From positions 186,001 to 250,000 of the forward strand of contig NZ_CP040004.1 in assembly GCF_005697565.1 (NCBI RefSeq): a stretch of DNA of 64,000 nt, written 5' to 3'. The DNA comes from Candidatus Nanosynbacter featherlites. Its GTDB lineage: Bacteria; Patescibacteriota; Saccharimonadia; Saccharimonadales; Saccharimonadaceae. The first letter of the stretch is position 1. The number at the start of each line of letters is the position of its first letter. Of the stretch, positions 8,873 through 17,766 are shown piece after piece. The notes under the pieces were generated by a model. It saw only the letters and a program-made list of their open reading frames with translations. It was not told the origin of the DNA and made no database searches. A program made the position numbers and the translations under genes.

Positions 8873-9244
8873 ATGATTACCAATCTGACAATCACTGGTG
8901 TAAAGTACGAACTGAATGACACGACCAAACGGTATATTGAGAAAAAAATTGGTCCATTGGATCGGTTTTTGCCACGTCACGCTCGTAAAAGCGTTACGGC
9001 AGATGTGAAGATTAAGCAAATTGATAACCCTGGCGGCAACAAATATGAGGTTGAAGTTATCATCAATGTCCCAGACAAGGTCATCACTGCAAAAGACTCA
9101 ACAATGAACGTGTTGGCGGCTGTGGACATCGTCGAGACCAAATTGAACGGTCAGTTGCGTCGCTACAAGGACGATACTCTGGCGCACGTTGGCCGTAGTC
9201 GTGGTGTGTTGGCACGGTTTAAGCGCAGTTTCCGTCGCGGTTAG
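8873..9244 (+). CDS. hpf: Ribosome hibernation-promoting factor, short form
   Basis: This 123-residue S30AE/HPF protein shows the family layout: start MITNLTITGVKYELNDTTKRYI, an Asn/Asp-rich beta strand region, then the long helix VLAAVDIVETKLNGQLRRYKD. It ends in a basic tail. It lacks the extra C-terminal dimerisation domain of long HPF, so it is the short type that occupies the decoding centre of resting 30S subunits. Unlike many neighbours it has a strong Shine-Dalgarno site. It converges with the gene at 9251, only 6 nt away. Confidence 0.92.
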   Translation: MITNLTITGVKYELNDTTKRYIEKKIGPLDRFLPRHARKSVTADVKIKQIDNPGGNKYEVEVIINVPDKVITAKDSTMNVLAAVDIVETKLNGQLRRYKDDTLAHVGRSRGVLARFKRSFRRG

Positions 9245-9250
9245 GATAAG

Positions 9251-10201
9251 CTACCCGACGGGTGAGCGGGTACCGGTGTCATTACCTGAATAGCCGGCTG
9301 GTAGTACATAAAGGGCCAACACGTGCCCTCTTGTAAAGGCAGGTGTATCCCAAGTGATTATTGGCGTCGAGTTACTAATAACATTTGCTGGTCGCCAACA
9401 CCATGAATCATGATGCCTATCGATCAGCGGCGTATTGTTTCGTAGTGCAGCTAGGAGATTGTCAGTTAAGGCTTCGGCTACAGTTTGGTGCTCAAGAGGC
9501 GGGCTTTGTTGTTGGCTCTGTTCATATGACATACCCAGGTGTGCTGGTTCCTCTGTACCAGAAAGCAGACGAAGTGTCCAGGTAATAGTTTTGTCGCCAT
9601 CCTTGATTTGATGAGTTGGTAGAGTCGATAATCCCGGAGTGGTTGTTGAAGTTGGCGCCTGGTTAAGGTATCTCCAAGTATTATTATCAATTATGTTATC
9701 AATGTGCAACCCATAGTCTTTGTGGTCAATCCCCAGGGGATTGTCTTGTATCGTCTTGTCCAAGGTCATTGCTTTGGCGATGGTGAGCCAATTTTCTTTA
9801 CCAAGGCCGTGAGGGGCCAGGACGATGTGCGGAGTGATACCATCTTCTTGCTCCATTCGCTCAAATTGCTCAGCCAAATAGTGAAAATTGACGCCAGCTG
9901 ATAGCATTTGTTCTGGTGTTGGTGCTGAGAAGCCAGCATACCCAACCAAACGTTCGGAAAATAGAAAAGCTTGTTCAAACGAGTATTGAATCTCAAGATT
10001 GTCTATTTGCTCTAAGCCACCGAAGCCAGCTGTGCCTTGTTTCTGAGCTTCATTAACAGCAGTGTCAAGCGCTCCAAAGAGGGCGGTGGCGTCGAAATCC
10101 TGACTAATGTCAGAGGATGCTTTCTGTTTTGATTGAGCCCTTTCCCACGCGTCCTGAGCAGCAGCGTGGATTTGTGACGGGAGAATATTAGGATTAGGCA
10201 T
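9251..10201 (-). CDS. Unknown protein, paralog A of the MoxR/VWA module
   Basis: I do not recognise a known domain in this 316-residue protein. It is clearly paralogous to the protein at 14080-14991 over its whole length. Both open with M-x-NPN, then a segment with AWERAQ, a helix with GALDTAV / HTLDAAV, the segment GTAGFGGL / GAAGFDGL, PTPEQMLSAGVNFHYLAE / PTPAELAQGGIDFRHLAE, NPLGI / NPLRL, PLIDR / PPLDR, and both close with Pro-x-Gly. There is no signal peptide or membrane segment. It is the second gene of the left arm, starting 14 nt after the VWA gene. A role as substrate, adaptor or effector of the ATPase module is inference. Confidence 0.7.
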   Translation of the reverse strand: MPNPNILPSQIHAAAQDAWERAQSKQKASSDISQDFDATALFGALDTAVNEAQKQGTAGFGGLEQIDNLEIQYSFEQAFLFSERLVGYAGFSAPTPEQMLSAGVNFHYLAEQFERMEQEDGITPHIVLAPHGLGKENWLTIAKAMTLDKTIQDNPLGIDHKDYGLHIDNIIDNNTWRYLNQAPTSTTTPGLSTLPTHQIKDGDKTITWTLRLLSGTEEPAHLGMSYEQSQQQSPPLEHQTVAEALTDNLLAALRNNTPLIDRHHDSWCWRPANVISNSTPIITWDTPAFTRGHVLALYVLPAGYSGNDTGTRSPVG

Positions 10202-10215
10202 AGGGTTGTGCTCTT

Positions 10216-12147
10216 TTATGTTTGGATGGTTGTTTCTATAAATGATTGTAGCACGTTTGGTAAATCTTTGGGGTCATTGATAAGTTTAGCGTTCGGAGCG
10301 TACAGTTGTTCGGCGGCATCTGAGCCAATTGATACGCCGTATACTACAGTGTTCTGGTCACGGCGAAGCTGGCTGACGGCTGCGCGCGCGGTGCCGGGGT
10401 CATTACTTATACCATCGGTTACGACAACGATGATTCGCTGGCGATCTTGGTCGTGGGGTAGGGTAGCAATTTCCTGGAGGGCTAAATAATCTGCTGTGTT
10501 ACCCATGTCGGCTGCGGTAATGGCTGTGTATGTATCAAGTCGTTGTTTGTCATGTAGGCTGCTGCTGAGCGGTTTATGGCAGACTGCAGCATCGCCAAAT
10601 GTGTATAGTGAGGTGCGTACCGACAGGTCGGACAAATCAATATTTTGCTGTTCTTCCAGCTGTCGAATGTCACGCTCCATGCCAGCGAGGCCTTCCAGTA
10701 TGATGACCGCACAACTGGCGGCGGCTTGTGCTGGCTCGCCCCCCATGGAACCAGAGCAATCAAACACAAAGAAATAGTCAGTCTTACAATTCAATTCGGT
10801 TCGTCCGCGGATGGTTTCATAGCGCTGAAATGCCTCTGGTGTGGTGCCGCTTTTGATGTCGACCACGGTTTGCGCCAGACGGTTGGGGTCGAGGATGTCG
10901 CCGTCCTGACGGGAGTGACGGCTAAGGCTACGGCGAGAGGCGACGACTTCGTTCAGAACTGATTGGAAGACTGTACGCATTTGGGCAATTTGTTTGTGAA
11001 AGCGCTGAATCTCATCGTCGTATCGTTGCTTTTCGACCAGCGAGTGGCCAGTTTGTTCACGGTAGCGATGATTGGCTGCTGCCCGACGGGCGCGCTCCTG
11101 CTGTTCAGGCGTTACTTTTGTGCGACGGTCCTCTTGAACGGCTTTGTGAGTAGCGTCGTGGATTTTTTGGTGTTCTTCGGGACTGAATGGTTCAGGATGT
11201 TTGTTGTCAAAATAATCAGCATAGGCATCAGAAAAGGAATCGGTATCCTTCTGGCTGTCACCGTCTTGTGGCGGATTTGAGGGCTGCTGTTCATCAGCAT
11301 CGCCATCAGTCTGTTGACCGCTGTTTTGTTGTTGGGCATCTTTTGCTTCTTGTTTGTCCAGCCGTATGAGCGTTTCATATTGTGGCCAAATTTGCGTGAG
11401 CCAGTAGTCAAAGCGGTCACTGCCAGACAGCTTTTTGCCATTAGAGCCTCTTGCGCCAGGATCGGTCAAAAATGATATGAGATCAACCTGACCATTCTGA
11501 AAGTTGCGCAGTTGGTTTATGGCTTCATTAACTTCTTGGCGAACGGGCGTTTTGCTGTCTGGTATCATCTCCTGACGGATGATCTTGTAGAGAAATTGTA
11601 GGTGCATCGGTATATTGGTGTAGTCAACCAGTTCGTCGTCACGCTTCGTTGGGAACAGGCGACTGTCGTAAATGTCAGCACCAACTTCCTGCATGACAGG
11701 CAGCATGTTCATAATTTGTTTGTTGCCGTGAATATCAGTCAGGGTATTGTTGAAAATATGGCGTGCTTGCTGCTCTTGAGGATCTTTGCTACTAGCAACA
11801 AAAGCATCTTGTCGCGCTGAAAATACAGGATCTCGTTTGATGTCACGCACATGGGCCATTAGCTCATGCAGAGTAGCGAACACACAGTGGTCAGCTGAAT
11901 AGCCTTTCTCGATGAAGAATGATGGATCAATGGTGAACGAACCAGTTTCTGGGTTGGTAGCCCAGCCATCACCAATCGCTACTCGTACGTCCATGCCGGT
12001 TAGTCGACAAAGCGCTGGTATTTGGTCGTCCAAAAACGCTGCTGCTTTGTCAAGCGAGGCCTGATACTCCCTTGCTAAAGCCTCTTGTTCAGGCGTTACT
12101 GCTCGTGATTCTGTACCGGTTGCTGGCGTGTGTAATACTTCGGTCAT
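10216..12147 (-). CDS. VWA-domain protein with HExxxH-type N-terminal region
   Basis: This 643-residue protein starts at 12147 (MTEVLHTPAT); an upstream in-frame start would run into the divergent gene. The C-terminal von Willebrand factor A domain (about 455-640) has a complete MIDAS: DCSGS at 463-467, a Thr near 551 (GNTAD), and Asp near 578 (VVTDG). The N-terminal part carries HELMAH at 94-99, flanked by sequence like metallopeptidase-VWA fusions but with the second His one place too far for a standard HExxH. The centre (about 300-420) is rich in Gln, Asp and Lys and probably disordered or coiled. VWA proteins of this type act with MoxR ATPases, here encoded divergently. It heads the left arm. 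Confidence 0.85.
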   Translation of the reverse strand: MTEVLHTPATGTESRAVTPEQEALAREYQASLDKAAAFLDDQIPALCRLTGMDVRVAIGDGWATNPETGSFTIDPSFFIEKGYSADHCVFATLHELMAHVRDIKRDPVFSARQDAFVASSKDPQEQQARHIFNNTLTDIHGNKQIMNMLPVMQEVGADIYDSRLFPTKRDDELVDYTNIPMHLQFLYKIIRQEMIPDSKTPVRQEVNEAINQLRNFQNGQVDLISFLTDPGARGSNGKKLSGSDRFDYWLTQIWPQYETLIRLDKQEAKDAQQQNSGQQTDGDADEQQPSNPPQDGDSQKDTDSFSDAYADYFDNKHPEPFSPEEHQKIHDATHKAVQEDRRTKVTPEQQERARRAAANHRYREQTGHSLVEKQRYDDEIQRFHKQIAQMRTVFQSVLNEVVASRRSLSRHSRQDGDILDPNRLAQTVVDIKSGTTPEAFQRYETIRGRTELNCKTDYFFVFDCSGSMGGEPAQAAASCAVIILEGLAGMERDIRQLEEQQNIDLSDLSVRTSLYTFGDAAVCHKPLSSSLHDKQRLDTYTAITAADMGNTADYLALQEIATLPHDQDRQRIIVVVTDGISNDPGTARAAVSQLRRDQNTVVYGVSIGSDAAEQLYAPNAKLINDPKDLPNVLQSFIETTIQT

Positions 12148-12214
12148 TTTCTTTACAAACCTTATGCTTATAGTATATAATACGAGCCAGATATTATAAA
12201 ATACCAACATACTC
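12148..12214. promoter_or_regulatory. Divergent promoter region of the VWA and MoxR-like genes
   Basis: The 67 bp between the two start codons are AT-rich. On the minus strand TATACT (complement of 12172-12177) lies 24 nt before the VWA start. On the plus strand TATTAT (12192-12197) lies 17 nt before the AAA+ start. Both arms can thus be controlled from one short region. I see no clear dyad. Confidence 0.5.
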
Positions 12215-14071
12215 ATGCATACAGCTGAAACGAAATCTACCCCCACTGAACTGTATTTTGAACCTTCTGTTTTAGAGACGTATTATGCTCCAGACGCGGC
12301 TGATCGAACAGTGGAGGGTGTTGTGGAGTTAATGACTGGTCTGCGGGAAAGTATGCAGGCAGTCAGATCTGACTGGCGGACAGTGGTCACAGGAGACCGA
12401 CAACTCTTGGAGCAACTGGCGGCGCCGCACGTTGAACGCATCAATGTGTCGAGGCGCAAAGACCATCCAGAAGAGCCGGATATAGCAGTGAGCGAGATTA
12501 GTGAGAACTTTTTACTGGGCTTGGCTGAACCTGATTGGGAGGGGCAGATGCCGCGTGACACAAGCGAAGAGGAGCTGCAGCGCTGGGAAGGCTTTAAGGA
12601 TGAACACCCTGATGTAGCTGACAATTTGGAAGATTGGTATATGTATCACGCCAAATTGCATGAGCTACGCAAAGACGCTGTGCTCATGAAGGAATTTGAC
12701 GAGGAGTACCGCGGCGAACAGATGGCGGCAACTCGGGCGGCGGCTGAGTTCTTGCGTGCTCAGGACAGAAAAGATGAAATCAGTAGGCGGATGGCAAGTT
12801 TGCGTGCTAAGGCAGTAAGAATGGAGCGTCCTTTGACGGCAGGCGAAAGGCGGAAAATAACCGCATGGCAAAAGCAGTTGTCTGAGGTTGATGATAATAT
12901 TGACATCCCAGCTAACAGTAGTAAAGAAAAATTTTTAGAAGAAATAACTCGTTTGCAAGTTCGCGAATGGAAGCGACAACTAGACGGTGGCCTGTTGATG
13001 ACTGAACAGATGCAAACGATCATTGATGAGACGTTACCAGCCATAACGCGGGGTGAGCCGACGTTGTTCGTCGGTGAGACGGGCGGTGCCAAAACTGCCA
13101 TGGCGGAGTACATGGTGCAAACGTATTTTGGCGTTAATCCTGAGTTTGTCAGTGCCTATGGCGATGTTAATAGCTACCAGTTGATGGGTAAGCAAGAGCT
13201 AAAGGCTGAGGGTGGAAAAATGGAATGGGATCAGATATTCCAGGAGTTCAAAGATCGTGGTATTGACTGGGATAAGCTGAGTGACGAAACGAGAGCGCAG
13301 TTAGTTGTACAAGGTATGCAGATGATCAATCTACCGGGCTCAACTGAATCCGTTTGGGTTCCAGGTCCAGTCGTGCGGGCTATGGAAGGTGGTAGGCCAC
13401 TCATCCTTGACGAAATTAACGCCATGCCGCCAGAGCTGTTGAAACGCTTGAACAAAATTATGCAGTTGCGTCCAGGCGATAGATTTACCGTTCAGGAGGA
13501 TTCTGGAAAGATTGTCGAGGTTCAGCCGGGCTTTTGTATCATCGCCACGGCAAATGAAAAGTCAAAACGCTACAAGGGCGTGGATGATTTGAGCGTTGAG
13601 TTCCAAAACCGTTTTGGCGCAAATATCAATCGCGTGCGTTACCCTGACTACGACAAGGGCTATGACGAATATCCGCGTGAGAATGCTCAGCTGGCCATGG
13701 CGACTGTGGCGACGAAACGAGGCGAGTTGCCACCAGATATTGATGAAGGGGACTTTGAGAATTTTGTGCGAGCAGCTCGGTTGAGTCAGCAGATATTTAG
13801 TGGCACCAACGGTGAAGGGTACAACCAGTTCATTGATACGGAAAAAATGGTGGATGATCGTCCTGGTCTGGAGGAAACAGTACTAGCGCCGCGCACCATG
13901 GTGGATATACTACATAAGGTTGCTGGTAGCTACGGAACGGTATCGCTGAAGCGAGCTTGTCAAACATTTTTGGATGGCATCAAAAACCCAAATGACCGCC
14001 AGGTGATGCATCATATCCTTGAGTATCATGATTTGCTGCCGGAGGAAATGCTCGGCGATGAAAGGATATAG
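12215..14071 (+). CDS. MoxR-like AAA+ ATPase of the divergent module
   Basis: This 618-residue protein has a long alpha-helical, charged N-terminal region (1-260) and a AAA+ domain from about 265. Walker A is GETGGAKT (287-294), with Ala where most families have Gly before the Lys. Walker B is LILDE with the acidic pair at 399-400, followed by INAM as in MoxR. Sensor 1 is the Asn of IIATAN (447), and the arginine-finger region is EFQNRF. The dynein/MoxR-like clade drives remodelling with VWA partners. It is divergent from the VWA gene and followed after 8 nt by the second paralog. Its target is unknown. Confidence 0.85.
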   Translation: MHTAETKSTPTELYFEPSVLETYYAPDAADRTVEGVVELMTGLRESMQAVRSDWRTVVTGDRQLLEQLAAPHVERINVSRRKDHPEEPDIAVSEISENFLLGLAEPDWEGQMPRDTSEEELQRWEGFKDEHPDVADNLEDWYMYHAKLHELRKDAVLMKEFDEEYRGEQMAATRAAAEFLRAQDRKDEISRRMASLRAKAVRMERPLTAGERRKITAWQKQLSEVDDNIDIPANSSKEKFLEEITRLQVREWKRQLDGGLLMTEQMQTIIDETLPAITRGEPTLFVGETGGAKTAMAEYMVQTYFGVNPEFVSAYGDVNSYQLMGKQELKAEGGKMEWDQIFQEFKDRGIDWDKLSDETRAQLVVQGMQMINLPGSTESVWVPGPVVRAMEGGRPLILDEINAMPPELLKRLNKIMQLRPGDRFTVQEDSGKIVEVQPGFCIIATANEKSKRYKGVDDLSVEFQNRFGANINRVRYPDYDKGYDEYPRENAQLAMATVATKRGELPPDIDEGDFENFVRAARLSQQIFSGTNGEGYNQFIDTEKMVDDRPGLEETVLAPRTMVDILHKVAGSYGTVSLKRACQTFLDGIKNPNDRQVMHHILEYHDLLPEEMLGDERI

Positions 14072-14079
14072 GATATTTC

Positions 14080-14991
14080 ATGGCTAACCCCAATCTTCTG
14101 TCGCCAAATAGTCGCACTGCTGCTGAGGCTGCGTGGGAACGTGCTCAGGCAAAGCGTGAAGCTTGGCCTTTTGGGAGCAGTGTGACCTATCAATCACTCG
14201 GGGCCGCTTCGCTCCATACATTAGACGCTGCTGTTGTTAGAGCCAGGGAGCGGGGAGCGGCGGGATTTGATGGACTGAATGGAATTACCAACTCGGAGAC
14301 CAGAGAGTTGTTTAAGCGAGACCTCGAAGATTATAAAACGATTTTTGCCGGAGCGGGTATCGATATGCCGACGCCAGCTGAGTTGGCACAGGGCGGTATT
14401 GATTTTAGGCATCTGGCGGAGTTGAAAGAAACATTGCCAGAGTATGACTTGGTTGTGGCGCCACTGACATTGCCGTTGGATTCAGTGCGTCAGCTCATAT
14501 CTGCGGTTGCGCGAGACGAGACCGTGCCGAATAACCCCCTTCGTTTGGCAGAGAAAAGCAATAGTGCTAGAAGTGACGGATTACTCCTACGGATATTTGC
14601 AGTTGATTGGGATCAAGCCATGGCAAGTACTGCGCAAAACTGGCGGCTAGCAACTATGGATGATGAGTACAGGTGGACGGCTTTTTTGCTGCCGAACAAT
14701 GATGCTACATGGCGTGACAACCCTCGGTGTACTCGGTCGGCACTAGAGGAAAAAATGACAGTTCCAGTTGTAAGTTATGTCACTTATCAAATGCATCGCA
14801 TTCGCCAGGGGATACCCCCACTAGATCGTAAGAGTAGTAACATACGGTCGGCAGTATCTAGTAGATATAATGAGGCAGATGTGTTGACCGCTTTTTGGGA
14901 TGATTCTATAAGCAGTATAGGTATCAATTATTGTTGCGTCTACGCGGATAGTAGTCCAAATAATGTGAGGCTGTGTCCTCCTATTGGATAA
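14080..14991 (+). CDS. Unknown protein, paralog B of the MoxR/VWA module
   Basis: This 303-residue protein is paralogous to the protein at 9251-10201 and occupies the mirror-image position, directly behind the AAA+ gene (8-nt gap). The N-terminal two thirds align well, with AWERAQ, LDAAV, GAAGFDGL and PTPAELAQGG conserved. The C-terminal third has diverged; it ends with a Cys pair and a further Cys before the terminal PPIG, absent from paralog A. It is soluble, with no signal peptide. The duplication at the two ends of the module suggests two related partners working with one ATPase/VWA core. I cannot assign a function. Confidence 0.7.
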   Translation: MANPNLLSPNSRTAAEAAWERAQAKREAWPFGSSVTYQSLGAASLHTLDAAVVRARERGAAGFDGLNGITNSETRELFKRDLEDYKTIFAGAGIDMPTPAELAQGGIDFRHLAELKETLPEYDLVVAPLTLPLDSVRQLISAVARDETVPNNPLRLAEKSNSARSDGLLLRIFAVDWDQAMASTAQNWRLATMDDEYRWTAFLLPNNDATWRDNPRCTRSALEEKMTVPVVSYVTYQMHRIRQGIPPLDRKSSNIRSAVSSRYNEADVLTAFWDDSISSIGINYCCVYADSSPNNVRLCPPIG

Positions 14992-15132
14992 AGCTATATA
15001 TTATTATATGTAATTTATCACAATCAATGAGTGATGGGCTTTGTATCTTAAAACACTCTTTAATTTTGAGCTAAAAAGGGGTACAATAGAAAGAGTTTTG
15101 AAAATGTCCGAAAGCGAGGGAGTTTTAAGGTT

Positions 15133-17763
15133 ATGGCAATGACACAACAAAAAGCGCTGAGTAAAGTTTTTGGTGATCCGCAGAAGAAGATTTTGAAGCG
15201 GCTGGAAAAGCGTGTTGCAGTAATTAACGGTTTGTCTGAAAAGTATGAAAAACTGTCAGATGAGGAATTGCAGGCGCAGACAGAAGCGCTGAAAAAACGG
15301 CTGACGAAAAAGAATGTAACGCTGGATACGATTTTGCCAGATGCCTTTGCAGTGGTGCGCGAGGCAGCCAAACGCGTCATCGGTGAGCGTCCGTATGATG
15401 TTCAGCTGATCGGTGGTATGGCGCTCCACGAAGGCAATGTGGCTGAGATGAAGACTGGTGAAGGTAAGACCTTGGTGGCGACGCTGCCGACGTACCTCAA
15501 TGCGCTAGAAGGCAAAGGGGTTCACGTGGTGACTGTCAACGACTATCTGGCGCAGCGTGACGCCGGCTGGATGGGCCAGGTGTATGACTTTTTGGGTCTG
15601 ACGACTGGTGTGATCATTAACGAAGCATCATTTGTGTACGACAAGGATTATGATAATGAACACCACGACGATCCGCGCATGCGTAAGCTCCGCCCAGTCA
15701 CTCGTAAGGAAGCCTACGCGGCAGATATTACTTATGGCACTAATAACGAGTTTGGTTTTGACTATTTGCGCGATAACATGGTGAACGACGTCGCTTTGCT
15801 CAGGCAGCGCGAACTGAACTTTGCCATCGTTGACGAGGTGGACTCCATTCTGATCGATGAGGCGCGTACGCCGCTGATCATCTCGGCGCCAGCAGCGGAA
15901 AACCCAGACAACTACTATACCTTCGCTAAAGTTGCCAGTAAATTAGTGCCAGATGACTATGTTTTGGATGAAAAGCGCCGTAGCGTGGCCTTGACCGACG
16001 AGGGCGTGGAAAAAGTTCAAAAACTGCTGGGAATAAAAAATTTGTACACACCAGACCACGTGCGCAGTGTTTACCACATGGACCAGGCGCTGCGAGCACA
16101 AACATTGTTCAAGCGTGACAAAGATTACGTGGTGACCAATGACGGCGAGGTGATCATCGTCGATGAACACACCGGTCGTTTGATGCAAGGACGCCGCTAC
16201 AACGAAGGCTTACACCAGGCAATTGAAGCCAAAGAAGGCGTGCCAGTACTGGAAGAAAGCATGACGTTGGCGACCATTTCATTCCAGAACTATTTCCGTT
16301 TGTACAATAAACTTTCCGGTATGACTGGTACGGCGTTCACTGAAGCCGAGGAGTTCCAACAAATTTATTCACTGGACGTCATCCAGATTCCACCGAACAA
16401 GCCAGTGATTCGCGACGACAAAGAAGACCTGATCTTCAAGACCGAAAAGGGCAAGCTGAAGGCAGTCGCTGAAGCCATCAAGGACTATCACAAGCAAGGC
16501 CGGCCGGTGCTGGTTGGTTCTGGCTCAATTGCCAAGAATGAGCAGATTGCCAAATATCTGGAAAAAGAGGGTATCAAGTTTGAGATTTTGAACGCTAAGA
16601 ATAATGAACGCGAGGCAGCCATCATTGAGAAGGCCGGTGAAAAGGGTGCGATTACCCTAGCGACAAACATCGCTGGACGTGGTACCGACATTAAGCTTGG
16701 CAAGGGCGTCAAGGAACTGGGCGGCCTGGTGGTGATCGGTTCGGAGCGGCATGAGTCACGCCGCATTGACAATCAGTTGCGCGGTCGTGGCGGTCGTCAG
16801 GGCGACCCGGGTGAGACGCAGTTCTATGTGTCGACCGAGGATGATTTGATGCGAATTTTCCAGGGCGAGCGCATTGCGGCGTTGATGGACCGGCTGGGTG
16901 TGGATGAAGATACGCCGATTCAAAACCGCGCCGTGTCAAAGACCTTGGAGGCAGCCCAGAAGCGCGTTGAGGGCTATAATTTTGATACGCGCAAAAATGT
17001 TGTTCAGTACGACAACGTGATCAATCGTCACCGCCGCGTGGTGTATGTCATGCGCCGCAAGATTTTGGAAGGCGACAACATTAAGCCAGAAATTGAACGC
17101 TTGCTCAAAGAAAAAGTGAACGATTCAACACAGCTGCCGCTCAAGAATAATCCTAATTTTGTGAAAGAATTTGCTGCAGTTATCCCAGTTGATGAGGATG
17201 CACTTACAAAGGCTGGTTCAGAGAAGAAAGACAAATCTCGCGTTCAAAAGGTGATGAAACTGGCGCGTGAAGCATACGCAGAAAAAGAGGAAGAAATTGG
17301 TGACGAAAACTTGCGTGGTGTCGAGCGGGAAGTCTACATGGCAGTGCTCGATACCTTGTGGATGCAACACTTGGAAAACATGCAACACCTGCGTGAAGGA
17401 ATCCACTGGCGCAGTGTTGGTCAGCGTGATCCATTGGTTGAGTATCGGTCTGAGTCACAGAAATTGTTCACGAGTTTGCAGAACAATTTGCGCGACGAAG
17501 TCTTGAGTACCATCTTCCGCGTGCGTAGGGCCGATGCAACAGTGCAACAATCACAGGATGATGAGTATGACACTGAGCTGACTCGACTCGCTGAAACTGC
17601 TGTCGAGAAGGGCGTTAACGAGATAACATCTGGCGAAAAGAATCGTGACGATGATTTCTCAGTCAAAAAGGCCAAAACTGCTTCTGAATCAAATCGCGCC
17701 AAAAACGCAGCGCGCAAGAAGAAAAAGGCCCAGCGCCAAAACCGCAAAAAGAATCGGAAATAA
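15133..17763 (+). CDS. secA: Preprotein translocase ATPase SecA
   Basis: SecA (876 residues) drives protein export through SecYEG. Walker A-like MKTGEGKT lies near residue 108, the VDEVDSILIDEARTPLII DEAD region near 235, motif SGMTGTA near 395, and the helicase motif with GRGGRQGDPG near 550. A second ATG at 15139 is better spaced from AAGG (15127-15130), so the true N-terminus may be two residues shorter. The C-terminus is a Lys/Arg-rich tail and lacks the CxCxSG zinc motif found in many SecA proteins. The upstream region carries GAGGGAG at 15116-15122 and TACAAT at 15082-15087. Confidence 0.97.
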   Translation: MAMTQQKALSKVFGDPQKKILKRLEKRVAVINGLSEKYEKLSDEELQAQTEALKKRLTKKNVTLDTILPDAFAVVREAAKRVIGERPYDVQLIGGMALHEGNVAEMKTGEGKTLVATLPTYLNALEGKGVHVVTVNDYLAQRDAGWMGQVYDFLGLTTGVIINEASFVYDKDYDNEHHDDPRMRKLRPVTRKEAYAADITYGTNNEFGFDYLRDNMVNDVALLRQRELNFAIVDEVDSILIDEARTPLIISAPAAENPDNYYTFAKVASKLVPDDYVLDEKRRSVALTDEGVEKVQKLLGIKNLYTPDHVRSVYHMDQALRAQTLFKRDKDYVVTNDGEVIIVDEHTGRLMQGRRYNEGLHQAIEAKEGVPVLEESMTLATISFQNYFRLYNKLSGMTGTAFTEAEEFQQIYSLDVIQIPPNKPVIRDDKEDLIFKTEKGKLKAVAEAIKDYHKQGRPVLVGSGSIAKNEQIAKYLEKEGIKFEILNAKNNEREAAIIEKAGEKGAITLATNIAGRGTDIKLGKGVKELGGLVVIGSERHESRRIDNQLRGRGGRQGDPGETQFYVSTEDDLMRIFQGERIAALMDRLGVDEDTPIQNRAVSKTLEAAQKRVEGYNFDTRKNVVQYDNVINRHRRVVYVMRRKILEGDNIKPEIERLLKEKVNDSTQLPLKNNPNFVKEFAAVIPVDEDALTKAGSEKKDKSRVQKVMKLAREAYAEKEEEIGDENLRGVEREVYMAVLDTLWMQHLENMQHLREGIHWRSVGQRDPLVEYRSESQKLFTSLQNNLRDEVLSTIFRVRRADATVQQSQDDEYDTELTRLAETAVEKGVNEITSGEKNRDDDFSVKKAKTASESNRAKNAARKKKKAQRQNRKKNRK

Positions 17764-17766
17764 TTC

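Noticed and set aside
9252..9272. Hairpin TACCCG/CGGGTA as terminator between hpf and the gene at 9251
   Set aside because: Only 6 bp with a 9-nt loop, no T-run, and it lies inside the coding end of the minus-strand gene.
11850..11870. Standard HExxH protease motif in the VWA protein
   Set aside because: The spacing is HExxxH (His94, Glu95, His99), so I do not call it a peptidase; it is listed as a variant motif only.
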